From Collinsella aerofaciens (GTDB taxonomy: Bacteria > Actinomycetota > Coriobacteriia > Coriobacteriales > Coriobacteriaceae), in the NCBI RefSeq assembly GCF_902364945.1, contig NZ_CABJFS010000003.1:201981-265980 (forward strand): DNA of 64,000 nucleotides, read 5' to 3'. The translations under genes were made by a program, and so were the position numbers. This document shows, in pieces, positions 1 to 8,429 of this stretch; within the stretch, counting starts at the first letter, position 1; each line of letters opens with the position of its first letter. The notes below the pieces were generated by a model. The model worked only from the letters and a program-made list of their open reading frames with translations, searched no databases and had not been told where the DNA came from.

Positions 1-983
1 CGCATCTTGCGGATCGCCGGACGGGCAAGCATCTCAAAGCCTACATACGCCGCGGCCGGATTGCCTGAAAGCCCTAGGTAGGGCTTACCCCCGAGCAAGC
101 CAAACGTGATGGCCTTGCCCGGACGCATCGAGATGCGATCGAACAGTACCTCGCCCTCGCGCCGGACGAGCGCCGTCACGTAGTCGTAGTCGCCTGCCGA
201 GGCGCCACCGCTCGTAATGACAAAATCGCACTCCTGCGCGGCGCGATGCACCAGCTCGGCAATCGCCTGCTCATCGTCGGGCGCAATGCCGTAGAACACG
301 GGCTCAGCGCCGGCATCGAGTGCTTCGGCCATCAACGCCGAGGAGTTGGAATCGCGAATCTGACCGCGCGCCGGCACCTTACTCGGTGCGACCAATTCCG
401 TACCCAGCGAGATGATGCCCACACGTGGGGCAGCGTGCACCTTCACGCTCGCGTATCCGGCGCTTGCCAGCAGACCCGCGCCCGCCGGAGCCACGACCTC
501 GCCGGCGTGCATCACAGCATCGCCGGCATGGGCCTCCTCGGCGGCAGAGCGAACGTTCTCCCCCACCTTGGCAGGCGCCGAGAAGCGAACGTGCGAGCCC
601 TCGTTGCCATCGCCGTCAAGCACGTCGACGATCTCGTATTTCACTACGGCGTCAGCACCCTCGGGCACCGGCGCGCCTGTCATAATGCGGACCGTCTCGC
701 CCACGCCGACCACGCCCTCAAAGACATGGCCCGCTGCCTCGTGCCCCACGACGGAGAGCGTCACCGGAGTGTCATCGGTGGCCGCAGCAAGATCGGCCGC
801 ACGCACGGCATATCCGTCCATAGCGCTGTTGGCAAACGGCGAAATGTCGATATCGGCCACCGCGTCCTCGGCCAAGGGAAGACCGGCGGCCTGCCACACG
901 GGAATCTCGACGAGATCGGTCGGAGCAACGTGCGACAGGACAATCGACTGTGCGTCATCCAGCGGAATGAGTTTCTCTGCCAT
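1..983 (-). CDS. moeA: Molybdopterin molybdenumtransferase MoeA, 3' end cut by window edge
   Basis: MoeA inserts molybdate into molybdopterin in the last step of molybdenum cofactor synthesis. Translating the minus strand from the ATG at 983-981 gives about 327 residues starting MAEKLIPLDDAQSIVL. Family hallmarks are visible in order: SPFANSAMDGYAV near residue 55, MTGAPVPEGADAVV near residue 100, the MoCF-type core RVGIISLGTELV and SGGASAGDYDYV, and GLSGNPAAAYVGFEML near the cut. The start is supported by an AGAGGT ribosome site. Usual family length is about 400 residues, so roughly the C-terminal domain lies outside the window. Recognition is secure; the neighbour beyond the edge is unknown. 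Confidence 0.93.
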   Translation of the reverse strand, partial: MAEKLIPLDDAQSIVLSHVAPTDLVEIPVWQAAGLPLAEDAVADIDISPFANSAMDGYAVRAADLAAATDDTPVTLSVVGHEAAGHVFEGVVGVGETVRIMTGAPVPEGADAVVKYEIVDVLDGDGNEGSHVRFSAPAKVGENVRSAAEEAHAGDAVMHAGEVVAPAGAGLLASAGYASVKVHAAPRVGIISLGTELVAPSKVPARGQIRDSNSSALMAEALDAGAEPVFYGIAPDDEQAIAELVHRAAQECDFVITSGGASAGDYDYVTALVRREGEVLFDRISMRPGKAITFGLLGGKPYLGLSGNPAAAYVGFEMLARPAIRKM

Positions 984-1158
984 ATGCACCTCTTAATGCC
1001 ACGGCGCACAACAGGGACGCCGATTCTTTATGCTTGTCTCAGTATAATCCCCCGACGCACGACCGCGACTTGGCCTGTGCCCGCAAATACACCTGTCGGT
1101 TGTAGGCCGCGAAACAGAATGGAAACCAACCCACCGGCTCGTCGCGTTTACCGCGTTT

Positions 1159-1164
1159 TATAAT
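1159..1164 (+). promoter_or_regulatory. Probable -10 element upstream of the CLC transporter
   Basis: A perfect TATAAT lies 30 bases before the CLC start codon, in a short divergent spacer after moeA. The hexamer 17 bases upstream (GGCTCG) does not resemble a good -35, so the promoter call rests on the -10 alone. Confidence 0.35.
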
Positions 1165-1193
1165 GCTCGTGTTGCAACCCAAAAGAGGAACGT

Positions 1194-2615
1194 ATGGCTT
1201 TTACCGACAAACCCGAAAGCGCAAACGAGGCGCGGGATCATTCCCAGCCGCTCGACGACGGCGGCTTTTTCTCCCTTAACGACGTCATCATGGCAGGCAG
1301 GCAACAGCTCACCCGCTCTGAGCATCTCTTGGCTGCCGACACGCGCCGCAACGCCCGCAACCTACTTGCGAGCGCCAAGTTGCTCGTGCTCGTCGTCATC
1401 GTCTCGCTCGCCATGGGCGTTGCCGCTTGGGCGTTTTTGGCCTCGCTGAATATCGCGACCGACTATCGCAAGCACCATGCGTGGATTTACGCGCTGCTTC
1501 CCGTTGTGGGCGTTGCCACCGCATGGGTGTACAAAAACCACGGCCTCGCCGCCAAGCGTGGCAACAACCTGGTCATCGACTCCGCTCTGGGCACACGCCT
1601 CATCCATATGCGCATGGCCGTCCTCACCTTCGTCTGCTCCACGCTCACGCACCTAACGGGCGGATCGGCCGGTCGCGAGGGAGCCGCGGTGCAGATTGGC
1701 GGCACCATCGCCAGCAACATCTCGAGCCTCGCCCACCTCAAAAAGCATGACCACCACGACCTCATGCTCGCCGGCATCTCGTCGGCCTTTGGCGCCGTAT
1801 TCGGTTCGCCCCTTGCCGGAGCCTTCTTTGGCATGGAGATGTGCTTTATCGGCAAGATCGACTACACCGCGGGCATCTACTGCCTGGTCGCCTCGTTTAC
1901 CGGCTACTTTACATCACTCGCCCTGGGTACCGAGTACGAAGCGAATGTCATCGCCAGCGTTCCCAACATGACACCACGGACGGTTGTCATCGTTGTTATC
2001 AGCGCAATTATCTTCGGCCTGACGGCACGCCTCTTTGCCTGGTCGGTTCGAACCGTCAAGAGCCTGTACGGTCGCTTTATCACCAATTACCTCGTCCGCG
2101 CACTTATAGGCGCACTCGTGGTTTTGGCCGCCTATGCCCTCCTCGACGCCTGGGACTACGCCGGCCTTTCCACGTGGCTTTCCGGCGCCGGATTTGCAGG
2201 CAACACCACCCTGGCGGACGCAGTCATCAAATTGGTCGTCACAGCGCTTACCCTGGGCGCGGGCTTCCAAGGCGGCGAGGTCACGCCCCTGTTTGGCATC
2301 GGTGCGGCACTCGGTGGCTGGATCGGTTGCCTTACCGGGCTCGACCCCAGTTTTCTGGCGGCTCTCGGCATGCTCGGCGTGTTCTGCGCCGGCCTCAACG
2401 TGCCCATCACCACCTGCATGATGGCCATCGACCTGTTCCATGGAACGGCCGCGGGCTTCTTTGCCATCGTGGCCTTTATCAGCTATCTCGCCGGCGGACA
2501 CCGCGGCGTGTACCCCGCCCAGCGCATCATCTCACCCAAGCGCCGTTCGCTTATTGTGGACGAGGGCGGAACGGTAGCGGATGCTATCGAGCGCCACAAC
2601 GACCTGATAGAGTAG
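1194..2615 (+). CDS. CLC-family anion channel/antiporter, possibly fluoride type
   Basis: A 473-residue integral membrane protein of the CLC family, which moves chloride or fluoride, often in exchange for protons. After a polar N-terminus of about 60 residues there are about ten hydrophobic segments. GSAGREGAAVQIG (about residues 157-169) carries the gating glutamate, and GGEVTPLFGIGAALG (about 360) is the second pore motif. The GREGxxVQ and GGEVTPLF forms look more like the fluoride-exporting CLC-F branch than classical EriC (GREGP, GIFAP), but this is inference. The start has a good AAAGAGG ribosome site. No fluoride riboswitch motif was seen upstream. It stands alone between moeA and a lipid kinase. 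Confidence 0.85.
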   Translation: MAFTDKPESANEARDHSQPLDDGGFFSLNDVIMAGRQQLTRSEHLLAADTRRNARNLLASAKLLVLVVIVSLAMGVAAWAFLASLNIATDYRKHHAWIYALLPVVGVATAWVYKNHGLAAKRGNNLVIDSALGTRLIHMRMAVLTFVCSTLTHLTGGSAGREGAAVQIGGTIASNISSLAHLKKHDHHDLMLAGISSAFGAVFGSPLAGAFFGMEMCFIGKIDYTAGIYCLVASFTGYFTSLALGTEYEANVIASVPNMTPRTVVIVVISAIIFGLTARLFAWSVRTVKSLYGRFITNYLVRALIGALVVLAAYALLDAWDYAGLSTWLSGAGFAGNTTLADAVIKLVVTALTLGAGFQGGEVTPLFGIGAALGGWIGCLTGLDPSFLAALGMLGVFCAGLNVPITTCMMAIDLFHGTAAGFFAIVAFISYLAGGHRGVYPAQRIISPKRRSLIVDEGGTVADAIERHNDLIE

Positions 2616-2702
2616 ACGTTAGTATTCGCCGTGCAGCCACAATCGGGGGTAATTCGACCTGAGCGCGACCGCACTGTCATGTCACACGCCGGGAGTCGCC
2701 CC

Positions 2703-3665
2703 ATGCACGCAACTGATTTTGGTCGCACGCTCATCATCGCCAACCCCGCCGCCCAGTCGGGTGCGGCGCGCGAGGTCGCTGAGCGCCTGCAGCGCTTTTT
2801 AGACATGACCGCGCGCTCATCCCAGTTTGACCTGGTGCTGACCGAGCGCATGGGACATGCCAAGGAACTTGTCGCGCAGGCCCAAGGCTACCGCACCGTT
2901 ATCGCCCTCGGCGGCGACGGCGTGATCCATGAGGTCGTCAATGGACTCATGACGCAAGAAGAAGCGGTTCGACCGGCGCTTGCCGTCCTGCCCGTAGGCT
3001 CCGGCAATGATTTTGCCCAGACCCTCGGTATCGACGATTTCTCCGGCAAAGATTTTGGCGCCCTGCTCACCTGCGAGCTGCAGCACCAGGATATCGGACG
3101 CATTCGCTCATGGAATCCCGCAAGCGGAAGCGGCGAGGCCTCGGTGGAGTACTACGGCCAGACGCTCTCGGTCGGCATCGATGCCGCCATCGGCCTGGGC
3201 ACCACCGAGCTGCGCAAAAAGACCGGCTTGACAGGCGCTCCGCTCTACACCCTCTCGGGACTTGAGCAGTTTGGCCTGCGCTATCGCAACTACCCCATGA
3301 CGGTCAGCTTTGACAGCGCGCCCGCCGAGCGCGTGAGGGCGATCATCATGGCGATTCAGCTGGGCCCCACGTATGGCTCGGGCTATCGCATCTGCCCCGA
3401 TGCCGACCCCTGCGACGGCATGCTCGACGTCTGCTACGCCTGCGGCCCCGTCCCTCGTGCGGTTGCCCTGCCTATGTTTCTTTCGGCCAAGGACGGCCAC
3501 CATACCAAGTTGCCGCCGGTTCGTATGCGCCGCTGCCGCCATGCCGAGCTCACCTTCGAGCAGCCCGATTACCCCATCCAGGCCGACGGCGAGCCCGTTG
3601 TCGCCTCGCGCATTGAGGTCGACGTCCTCGGCGGCGCCCTCGATGTCTGGCACCCAACCCGCTAG
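2703..3665 (+). CDS. Diacylglycerol/lipid kinase family protein (DagK/YegS/BmrU type)
   Basis: A 320-residue protein with the DAGK catalytic fold, expected to phosphorylate diacylglycerol or a related lipid with ATP at the membrane face. The nucleotide-binding signature is clear: TLIIANPAAQSGAA near the start, ALGGDGVIHEVVNGL (GGDG motif) near residue 65, and LPVGSGNDFAQTLG near residue 100. A C-terminal beta-sandwich half ends with IQADGEPV. An upstream in-frame GTG at 2631 is possible, but the ATG at 2703 has GGGAG seven bases upstream and fits family length, so it is preferred. The gene converges on the release-factor-like gene, with a palindrome between them. Confidence 0.85.
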   Translation: MHATDFGRTLIIANPAAQSGAAREVAERLQRFLDMTARSSQFDLVLTERMGHAKELVAQAQGYRTVIALGGDGVIHEVVNGLMTQEEAVRPALAVLPVGSGNDFAQTLGIDDFSGKDFGALLTCELQHQDIGRIRSWNPASGSGEASVEYYGQTLSVGIDAAIGLGTTELRKKTGLTGAPLYTLSGLEQFGLRYRNYPMTVSFDSAPAERVRAIIMAIQLGPTYGSGYRICPDADPCDGMLDVCYACGPVPRAVALPMFLSAKDGHHTKLPPVRMRRCRHAELTFEQPDYPIQADGEPVVASRIEVDVLGGALDVWHPTR

Positions 3666-3671
3666 CCACCT

Positions 3672-3742
3672 TAAGTTGCGGTGAAATAGGGACTGTTTAT
3701 GCAGCAAAAGCCGCAAAACAGTCCCTATTTCACCGCAACTTA
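3672..3742. repeat. Perfect 27-bp inverted repeat, AGTTGCGGTGAAATA family copy 1
   Basis: Arms at 3672-3698 and 3716-3742 are perfect inverse complements (27 of 27) around a 17-base loop. The outer half of the arm, AGTTGCGGTGAAATA, recurs at 24368 and 63823, always as the outer arm of a palindrome. It lies between two convergent genes whose stops are 6 and 8 bases away, so it could also end transcription from both sides, although neither side has a long T run. Confidence 0.85.
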
Positions 3743-3750
3743 TGAGGAGG

Positions 3751-4131
3751 CTATTCGTCGCTGCCCGGTTTGCGACGGTTGGCCTTTTTAATGGCGTTGA
3801 AGTGCTTGTCATTGAGCCTGCGCTGGCGTGAGCGCTGAGGCACCTTGGTCTTTACGCGTCGGCGCGGTGGACGCCCGCGACGCTCAAGCTCAGCGCGCAG
3901 CTTACGCAGGCAGCTGCTACGGTTTTGGAACTGACTGCGGCTCTCGCGCGCTGTCACGGTAATCCCCGAAGGGATATGTTTCATGCGTACCGCCGAGTCC
4001 GTCGTGTTCACGCCCTGTCCGCCCGGACCTGTCGCGCGAAACACCTGCACCTCGCAATCGCGCGCCAACTCCTCGACCGACATCTCGGCATAGCGCGCAT
4101 ACTCGCGCCATCCCATCTTGTTCTCATCCAT
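3751..4131 (-). CDS. Release-factor-like peptidyl-tRNA hydrolase with GGQ motif
   Basis: A small (126-residue) protein with the catalytic domain of class I release factors. [16 protein letters not shown] (about residues 35-50) contains the GGQ that hydrolyses peptidyl-tRNA, and the C-terminus is very basic. There is no codon-recognition domain, as in ArfB/YaeJ-type ribosome rescue factors or PrfH-like proteins; the exact branch cannot be settled by eye. The start at 4131 is chosen over one 18 bases upstream because GGGGAGGT sits six bases before it, inside the longer reading frame. It is downstream of xpt on the same strand, separated by a terminator. Confidence 0.8.
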   Translation of the reverse strand: MDENKMGWREYARYAEMSVEELARDCEVQVFRATGPGGQGVNTTDSAVRMKHIPSGITVTARESRSQFQNRSSCLRKLRAELERRGRPPRRRVKTKVPQRSRQRRLNDKHFNAIKKANRRKPGSDE

Positions 4132-4154
4132 ATCAACACCTCCCCTCATAAAAA

Positions 4155-4185
4155 ATGTGACAAAGGGAAAGTCCCTTTGTCACAT
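4155..4185 (-). terminator. Rho-independent terminator of xpt
   Basis: ATGTGACAAAGGGA and TCCCTTTGTCACAT form a perfect 14-bp stem with a 3-base loop. On the minus strand the stem is followed by six T, directly after the xpt stop. Confidence 0.85.
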
Positions 4186-4212
4186 CGCATACCAATCGCT
4201 TGTGTTGCGCGC

Positions 4213-4791
4213 TTAGGCGAAGGTGATCTCGCCGGTATCGCAGTCCATATCGGCGATGCGGGCTAGGCTCTCAACGCGGAAGCCGCGCTCGCGGAGCTTA
4301 TCGCCACCGCCCTGGAAGCCCTTCTCCACCGCAATGCCAATACCGGACACCTCGGCACCCGCAGCCTCGCAGATCTTGATAAGGCCCTCGAGCGCGCAGC
4401 CGTTGGCCAAAAAGTCGTCGATGATCAGGACCTTGTCGCCCTCGGACAGGAAGCGCTTGCCGACGATGACCGGGTACTCCTTCTGCTTGGTAAAGGAGTA
4501 GATGGTCGTGGCATACTGCTCGCCGTCAAGGTTGATGGACTGGGCCTTCTTGGCAAAGACCACCGGCACGCCCCCAAAATGCTGGGCTGCAATGCAAGCC
4601 ATGCCAATGCCCGAAGCCTCGATCGTCAGGATCTTGTTGATCTCGACACCCTCGAACAGACGGGCCCACTCGGCGCCCATGTGGTCGAACAGCTCAACGT
4701 CGCATTGGTGGTTGAGGAAGGCATCAACCTTAAGGACGTTACCGGCCTTTACGATGCCGTCATGGCGAATACGATCCTCAAGCTCCTGCAT
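4213..4791 (-). CDS. xpt: Xanthine phosphoribosyltransferase
   Basis: Converts xanthine and PRPP to XMP in purine salvage in the cytoplasm. The 192 residues match the Xpt family length. The PRPP-binding loop is [13 protein letters not shown] around residue 130, and the N-terminal [14 protein letters not shown] with VDAFLNHQ is typical of the family. The start has AAGGGG upstream. Many Gram-positive xpt genes carry a guanine riboswitch, but I found no such motif in the short leader here. It is followed by its own terminator and is preceded on the same strand by an MFS exporter about 160 bases away, so it is probably monocistronic. Confidence 0.92.
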   Translation of the reverse strand: MQELEDRIRHDGIVKAGNVLKVDAFLNHQCDVELFDHMGAEWARLFEGVEINKILTIEASGIGMACIAAQHFGGVPVVFAKKAQSINLDGEQYATTIYSFTKQKEYPVIVGKRFLSEGDKVLIIDDFLANGCALEGLIKICEAAGAEVSGIGIAVEKGFQGGGDKLRERGFRVESLARIADMDCDTGEITFA

Positions 4792-4951
4792 GGCGCAACC
4801 CCTTCTCGCGGCAACGATACCGCGCGATTAATAAACGTTGTTCGATAGTCTACCACGGACCGACCCCCGACCGCCCCACAAGCCGTATCGCACCATAAAG
4901 CTGCAAGACCAGTAGACAGGCCCGATTCGTGGCAGACAGCCTCCCAACACG

Positions 4952-6256
4952 CTAATGCCGGGTGCGCGTCCTCACCAAACGTACCAATGTGAGCGCAAAG
5001 CCCACGGTAGCAACGGCCATCAGCACGTAGAATACCAAACGGAAGCCAAAGAGGAACACGTCCGGACGACCCGCCACATAGCTCGTGACCGTCTTGCCCA
5101 TCGCCGCGCTCGTCTGTCCATACAGGATGCGCGACGCCGCATTAATACCCAGCGCTATGCCCGCATAGCGCGCCAAGCTGCTCAAGCTGCCCGCAAAGCC
5201 AAGCGCCTCACGCGGAGCCGAACCCATATACAGCGAATTATTGGGACTCTGGAAGATCGACGTGCCGCACGACATAAACGCGACGCAGCACACGATCATC
5301 AAGATGGAAGAGTGCTCGTCAAGCGTGCTCACCGCAAAGAGACCGCACACGTACACGCCCAGGCCAACGGCCGTGGGCGCTTCACAACCAACACGGTCGG
5401 ACACCGAGCCCGAAAGCGGGCCCACAAAGGCATTCACGACCGGCATCGCCAAAAACAACAGGCCGGAGATATCGGAGCTAAAGCCGTGGGCATCCTGAAA
5501 GTAGAACGGCAGCACAAACTCGGAGGCACCGATACCCACGAACACGATAAGCATGCAAGCCAGGTTAATCGTGAAAGCCGAGCTCGCAAAGCAGCGACGC
5601 GCCGCCTCTGTCAACGGCATAGGGCGTTCGCCAGCCTCCGGCTTCACATGCGGCAGCGTATAGAGTCCCACGATAAACGAGATTACGCCAATGGGCAGAT
5701 TGATAAGGAAGATGCTCTCCCAGGGAAAGCTCGCCACCAGCACGCCGCCGAGCACGGGGCCGCACATCATGCCAAGAGCCACAAAGGTCGCCAGAATGCC
5801 CATGGCACGGCCGCGCTCACGCGCCGGAAACGACTCGGTGATGATGCCCATATTGTTGGCCATCGCGGCGGCACAGCCAATGCCCTGCACGAAACGCGCC
5901 AAGATAAGCACCTCGAGCGAAGCCGAAAGCCCGCAAAGCAACGAGCCACCCGTAAAGACGATTACACCAAGCTGGAACACATTCACCTTGCCGCGCACAT
6001 CGCCCAAGCGGCCAAACGGCAGCATGGCGACGCACGTCGCGAGCAGATACACCGAGCTCACGAGCTGAATGCGGTCGAGACCCACCCCCAGCTCCTTTTG
6101 CATCACTGGGAGCGCCACCGTCACGATGCTCGCATCCAGACACGCCATAAAGGTCATGACGAGCACGGTGAACAGAATCGCCCATTTATTCTTACCGTGG
6201 GTGTCGCCCTCTAGGGCAATGTGTTCGCGGCGCAGCTGCTCGGCAGTTTTCTCCAT
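4952..6256 (-). CDS. MFS drug/proton antiporter, DHA2-like
   Basis: A 434-residue inner-membrane transporter of the major facilitator superfamily with at least 12 hydrophobic segments. MACLDASIVTVALPVMQKELG (split as CLDASIVTVALP) is the DHA2 motif in the first membrane segment, FGRLGDVRGK is the loop 2-3 motif, and MCGPVLGGVL is the antiporter motif in segment 5. The substrate cannot be predicted. The start at 6256 is chosen because GAAAGGA precedes it; the longer reading frame has no ribosome site. It lies just downstream of the metY terminator, so it probably has its own promoter. Confidence 0.85.
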   Translation of the reverse strand: MEKTAEQLRREHIALEGDTHGKNKWAILFTVLVMTFMACLDASIVTVALPVMQKELGVGLDRIQLVSSVYLLATCVAMLPFGRLGDVRGKVNVFQLGVIVFTGGSLLCGLSASLEVLILARFVQGIGCAAAMANNMGIITESFPARERGRAMGILATFVALGMMCGPVLGGVLVASFPWESIFLINLPIGVISFIVGLYTLPHVKPEAGERPMPLTEAARRCFASSAFTINLACMLIVFVGIGASEFVLPFYFQDAHGFSSDISGLLFLAMPVVNAFVGPLSGSVSDRVGCEAPTAVGLGVYVCGLFAVSTLDEHSSILMIVCCVAFMSCGTSIFQSPNNSLYMGSAPREALGFAGSLSSLARYAGIALGINAASRILYGQTSAAMGKTVTSYVAGRPDVFLFGFRLVFYVLMAVATVGFALTLVRLVRTRTRH

Positions 6257-6286
6257 GTATATCCTTTCTATCGTGCAACGCAAAAA

Positions 6287-6328
6287 CGGGACCCCAATCG
6301 CCTACAAACGGACACGATCGGGGTCCCG
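6287..6328 (-). terminator. Terminator downstream of the MetY-type gene
   Basis: CGGGACCCC at 6287 pairs with GGGGTCCCG ending at 6328, with further pairing inside. On the minus strand the stem is followed by TTTTTG. It separates the sulfhydrylase gene from the MFS gene. Confidence 0.8.
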
Positions 6329-6397
6329 CCTACGGAATCGGAACTATGAGGACGTCGTCAGCCGAAAAGCCGTCCCACGCCTAGCACGCACGCTAGC

Positions 6398-7681
6398 CTA
6401 GCACTGCTCGAGCGCCTGCTCAAGGTCGGCAATCAGATCGGCCGTGTCCTCGAGGCCGCACGACAGGCGCACCATGTCGGCGGAGATGCCGCAGGCGATG
6501 AGCTCCTCATCGTTCATCTGACGATGCGTGGCGTTTGCCGGATGCAAGCAGCAGGTGCGCGCATCGGCCACGTGCGTGGCGATCTGGGCGAGCTTGAGGC
6601 TCTTCATAAAGGTCTCGGCCGCCGCGCGACCACCGTTAAAGCCAAAGCTCACAACGCCGCAGGTACCGTTGGGCATGTACTTCTGAGCGATGTCATAGTA
6701 CTTATCGCCCTCCAGGCCCGGATAGCTCACAAAGCGTACCTTGGGATGGCTCTGCAGGAACTTGGCAACGGCCAGGCCGTTCTCGCAATGACGCGGCATG
6801 CGCACGTGCAGGCTCTCGAGCGAGCTGTTCAAGAAGAAGGCCGCCTGCGGGTTCTGCATGGGGCCGAGGTCGCGCATAAGCTGCGCGGTGGCCTTGGTAA
6901 TAAAGGCGCCCTCGCGACCGAACTTCTCGGCATACGTCACGCCGTGGTAGCTCTCGTCGGGTGTGGTAAGACCCGGGAACTTGTCCGCATGGGCCATCCA
7001 GTCAAACTGGCCGTGGTCAACGATCACGCCGCCCAGGTAGGCAGCATGTCCATCCATGTACTTGGTGGTGGAGTGCGTAACGATGTCGGCGCCCCACTCA
7101 AAGGGACGGCACATCACGGGCGTCGGGAAGGTGTTGTCGACCATCAGCGGCACGCCGTGGTCATGCGCGGCCTTGGCAAAGCGCTCAATATCGAGCACGG
7201 CAAGGGCGGGGTTGGCGATCGTCTCGCCAAAGACAAGCTTGGTGTTGGGCTGGAAGGCTGCCTCGAGCTCCTCGTCGGTGCAGTCGGGGGCAACGAACGT
7301 GCAGGTCAGACCCATACGCTCCATGGTATGGGCAAGCAGGTTGTAGGTACCGCCGTAGATGGCAGAGCTTGCGACCACGTGGTCGCCAGCACCGGCAACG
7401 TTAAAGATCGCGAGGAAGTTCGCCGCCATGCCCGAGCTCGTGAGCATCGCAGCGGTACCGCCCTCCATCTCGCAAATCTTGGCGGCAACCAGGTCGCACG
7501 TGGGGTTCTGCAGACGGCTGTAGAAATAGCCCGACTCCTCCAGGTCGAACAGCTTGCCCATATGCTCGGACGTGTCATACTTCCACGTGGTTGACTGGTA
7601 GATAGGCACCTGACGCGGCTCTGCATCACCCGGGCGATAACCGCCCTGAACACACGTCGTACCGATGGTCTGCTCGCTCAT
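6398..7681 (-). CDS. metY: O-acetylhomoserine sulfhydrylase-type PLP enzyme (MetY family)
   Basis: A 427-residue Cys/Met-metabolism PLP enzyme. The family makes homocysteine from O-acetylhomoserine and sulfide, or cleaves methionine. Visible are YSRLQNPTCD near residue 57, the cofactor-phosphate region SSGMAANFLAIF, VDNTFPTP, and the lysine-bearing THSTTKYMDGH around residue 207. Length and HSTTKYMDGHA favour MetY over the shorter cystathionine enzymes, but methionine gamma-lyase cannot be excluded. The start is the ATG at 7681 with GGGAG six bases upstream; a TTG two codons earlier is too close to that site. No SAM riboswitch or T-box was seen upstream. Confidence 0.82.
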   Translation of the reverse strand: MSEQTIGTTCVQGGYRPGDAEPRQVPIYQSTTWKYDTSEHMGKLFDLEESGYFYSRLQNPTCDLVAAKICEMEGGTAAMLTSSGMAANFLAIFNVAGAGDHVVASSAIYGGTYNLLAHTMERMGLTCTFVAPDCTDEELEAAFQPNTKLVFGETIANPALAVLDIERFAKAAHDHGVPLMVDNTFPTPVMCRPFEWGADIVTHSTTKYMDGHAAYLGGVIVDHGQFDWMAHADKFPGLTTPDESYHGVTYAEKFGREGAFITKATAQLMRDLGPMQNPQAAFFLNSSLESLHVRMPRHCENGLAVAKFLQSHPKVRFVSYPGLEGDKYYDIAQKYMPNGTCGVVSFGFNGGRAAAETFMKSLKLAQIATHVADARTCCLHPANATHRQMNDEELIACGISADMVRLSCGLEDTADLIADLEQALEQC

Positions 7682-7768
7682 ATCCAACTCCCTTACTTGG
7701 GTTTTGTTTTATTCGGTTCACGATACCGCTACCGCACACCCCTCTCAACCCATCCCGCCAATAGGTTA

Positions 7769-7808
7769 TGGGACAAATTAATCAGGTTTATTTGTCCCAA
7801 ATCTTAAG
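7769..7808. repeat. 40-bp TGGGACAAA palindrome, copy 1
   Basis: TGGGACAAATTAATCAG, five variable bases, then TTTGTCCCAAATCTTAAG. The TGGGACAAA and TTTGTCCCA arms pair. A copy at 19960-19999 is identical except for the five loop bases. It sits in the divergent spacer between metY and the C_GCAxxG_C_C gene. Confidence 0.8.
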
Positions 7809-7914
7809 AAAGCGTTCGATGGCGAAAAACAATGAGATATGCACTGCAGTCTCGACAAGCGAATGCGACGGCAAGGGTACCATAGGCGGGTACACCGCAA
7901 TCAAGGAGACACCG

Positions 7915-8361
7915 ATGAAGCAAATCGATACGGCCCAGCTCGACGCCGCCGCCTGCCAAGCTCAGGCTGCCGAGTACCACGCCCGCGGCTTTAACTGCGC
8001 CCAGGCTGTCGCTTGCACGCTCGCGCCCGCTGTGGGGCTCGACCCCCAGGTCGCCTTTACCCTCACCGAGGGCTTTGGCGCCGGCATGGGCGGCATGACC
8101 GAAACCTGCGGCGCCATCTCGGGCGCCGTGGCCATCATGGGCTTTGCAATGAGCGACGGCATGGAAAACCCCAAGACCAAGGGCCAGACCTACAAGCTGT
8201 CGCGCGAAATCGCCAAGCGTTTTGGCGAGAAGAACACGACAACCGTCTGCGGCACGCTCAAGGGCATCGGATCGGATAAGGGTCCGCTCCGCAGCTGCCC
8301 CGGCTGCATCGACGATGCCGTCGAGATCGCCTGTGATGTGCTAAAGCAGCTCGCCGAGTAA
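7915..8361 (+). CDS. C_GCAxxG_C_C family protein
   Basis: A 148-residue protein with the cysteine pattern that gives the family its name: FNCAQAV near residue 31, ETCGAISGAV near 62, VCGTLKG near 108 and SCPGCIDDA near 125. Family members are thought to be redox or metal-cluster proteins and are common in anaerobes; no precise activity is established. The start at 7915 has AAGGAG before it. The open frame extends upstream to 7768, but that stretch includes the 40-bp palindrome and is unlikely to be coding. A terminator shared with yigZ follows. Confidence 0.8.
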   Translation: MKQIDTAQLDAAACQAQAAEYHARGFNCAQAVACTLAPAVGLDPQVAFTLTEGFGAGMGGMTETCGAISGAVAIMGFAMSDGMENPKTKGQTYKLSREIAKRFGEKNTTTVCGTLKGIGSDKGPLRSCPGCIDDAVEIACDVLKQLAE

Positions 8362-8379
8362 TCGACAGCAACAGTAAAA

Positions 8380-8426
8380 CGACGGCCGGCGCGCTTAGGA
8401 TCCATCCAAAAGCACGCCGGTCGTCG
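8380..8426. terminator. Bidirectional terminator between the C_GCAxxG_C_C gene and yigZ
   Basis: CGACGGCCGGCGCGCTT at 8380-8396 pairs with AAGCACGCCGGTCGTCG at 8410-8426 with one mismatch. The two flanking genes converge on it. Confidence 0.7.
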
Positions 8427-8429
8427 CCG

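Noticed and set aside
1010-1193. Fluoride riboswitch before the CLC gene
   Set aside because: The conserved GGCGATGG-type core was not found.
4792-4951. Guanine/xanthine riboswitch before xpt
   Set aside because: No match to the conserved purine aptamer core in the leader.
4955-6214. Long plus-strand open frame opposite the MFS gene
   Set aside because: It is the antisense frame of a clear transporter gene, rich in Arg/His as expected from GC-rich antisense, without a ribosome site or domain.
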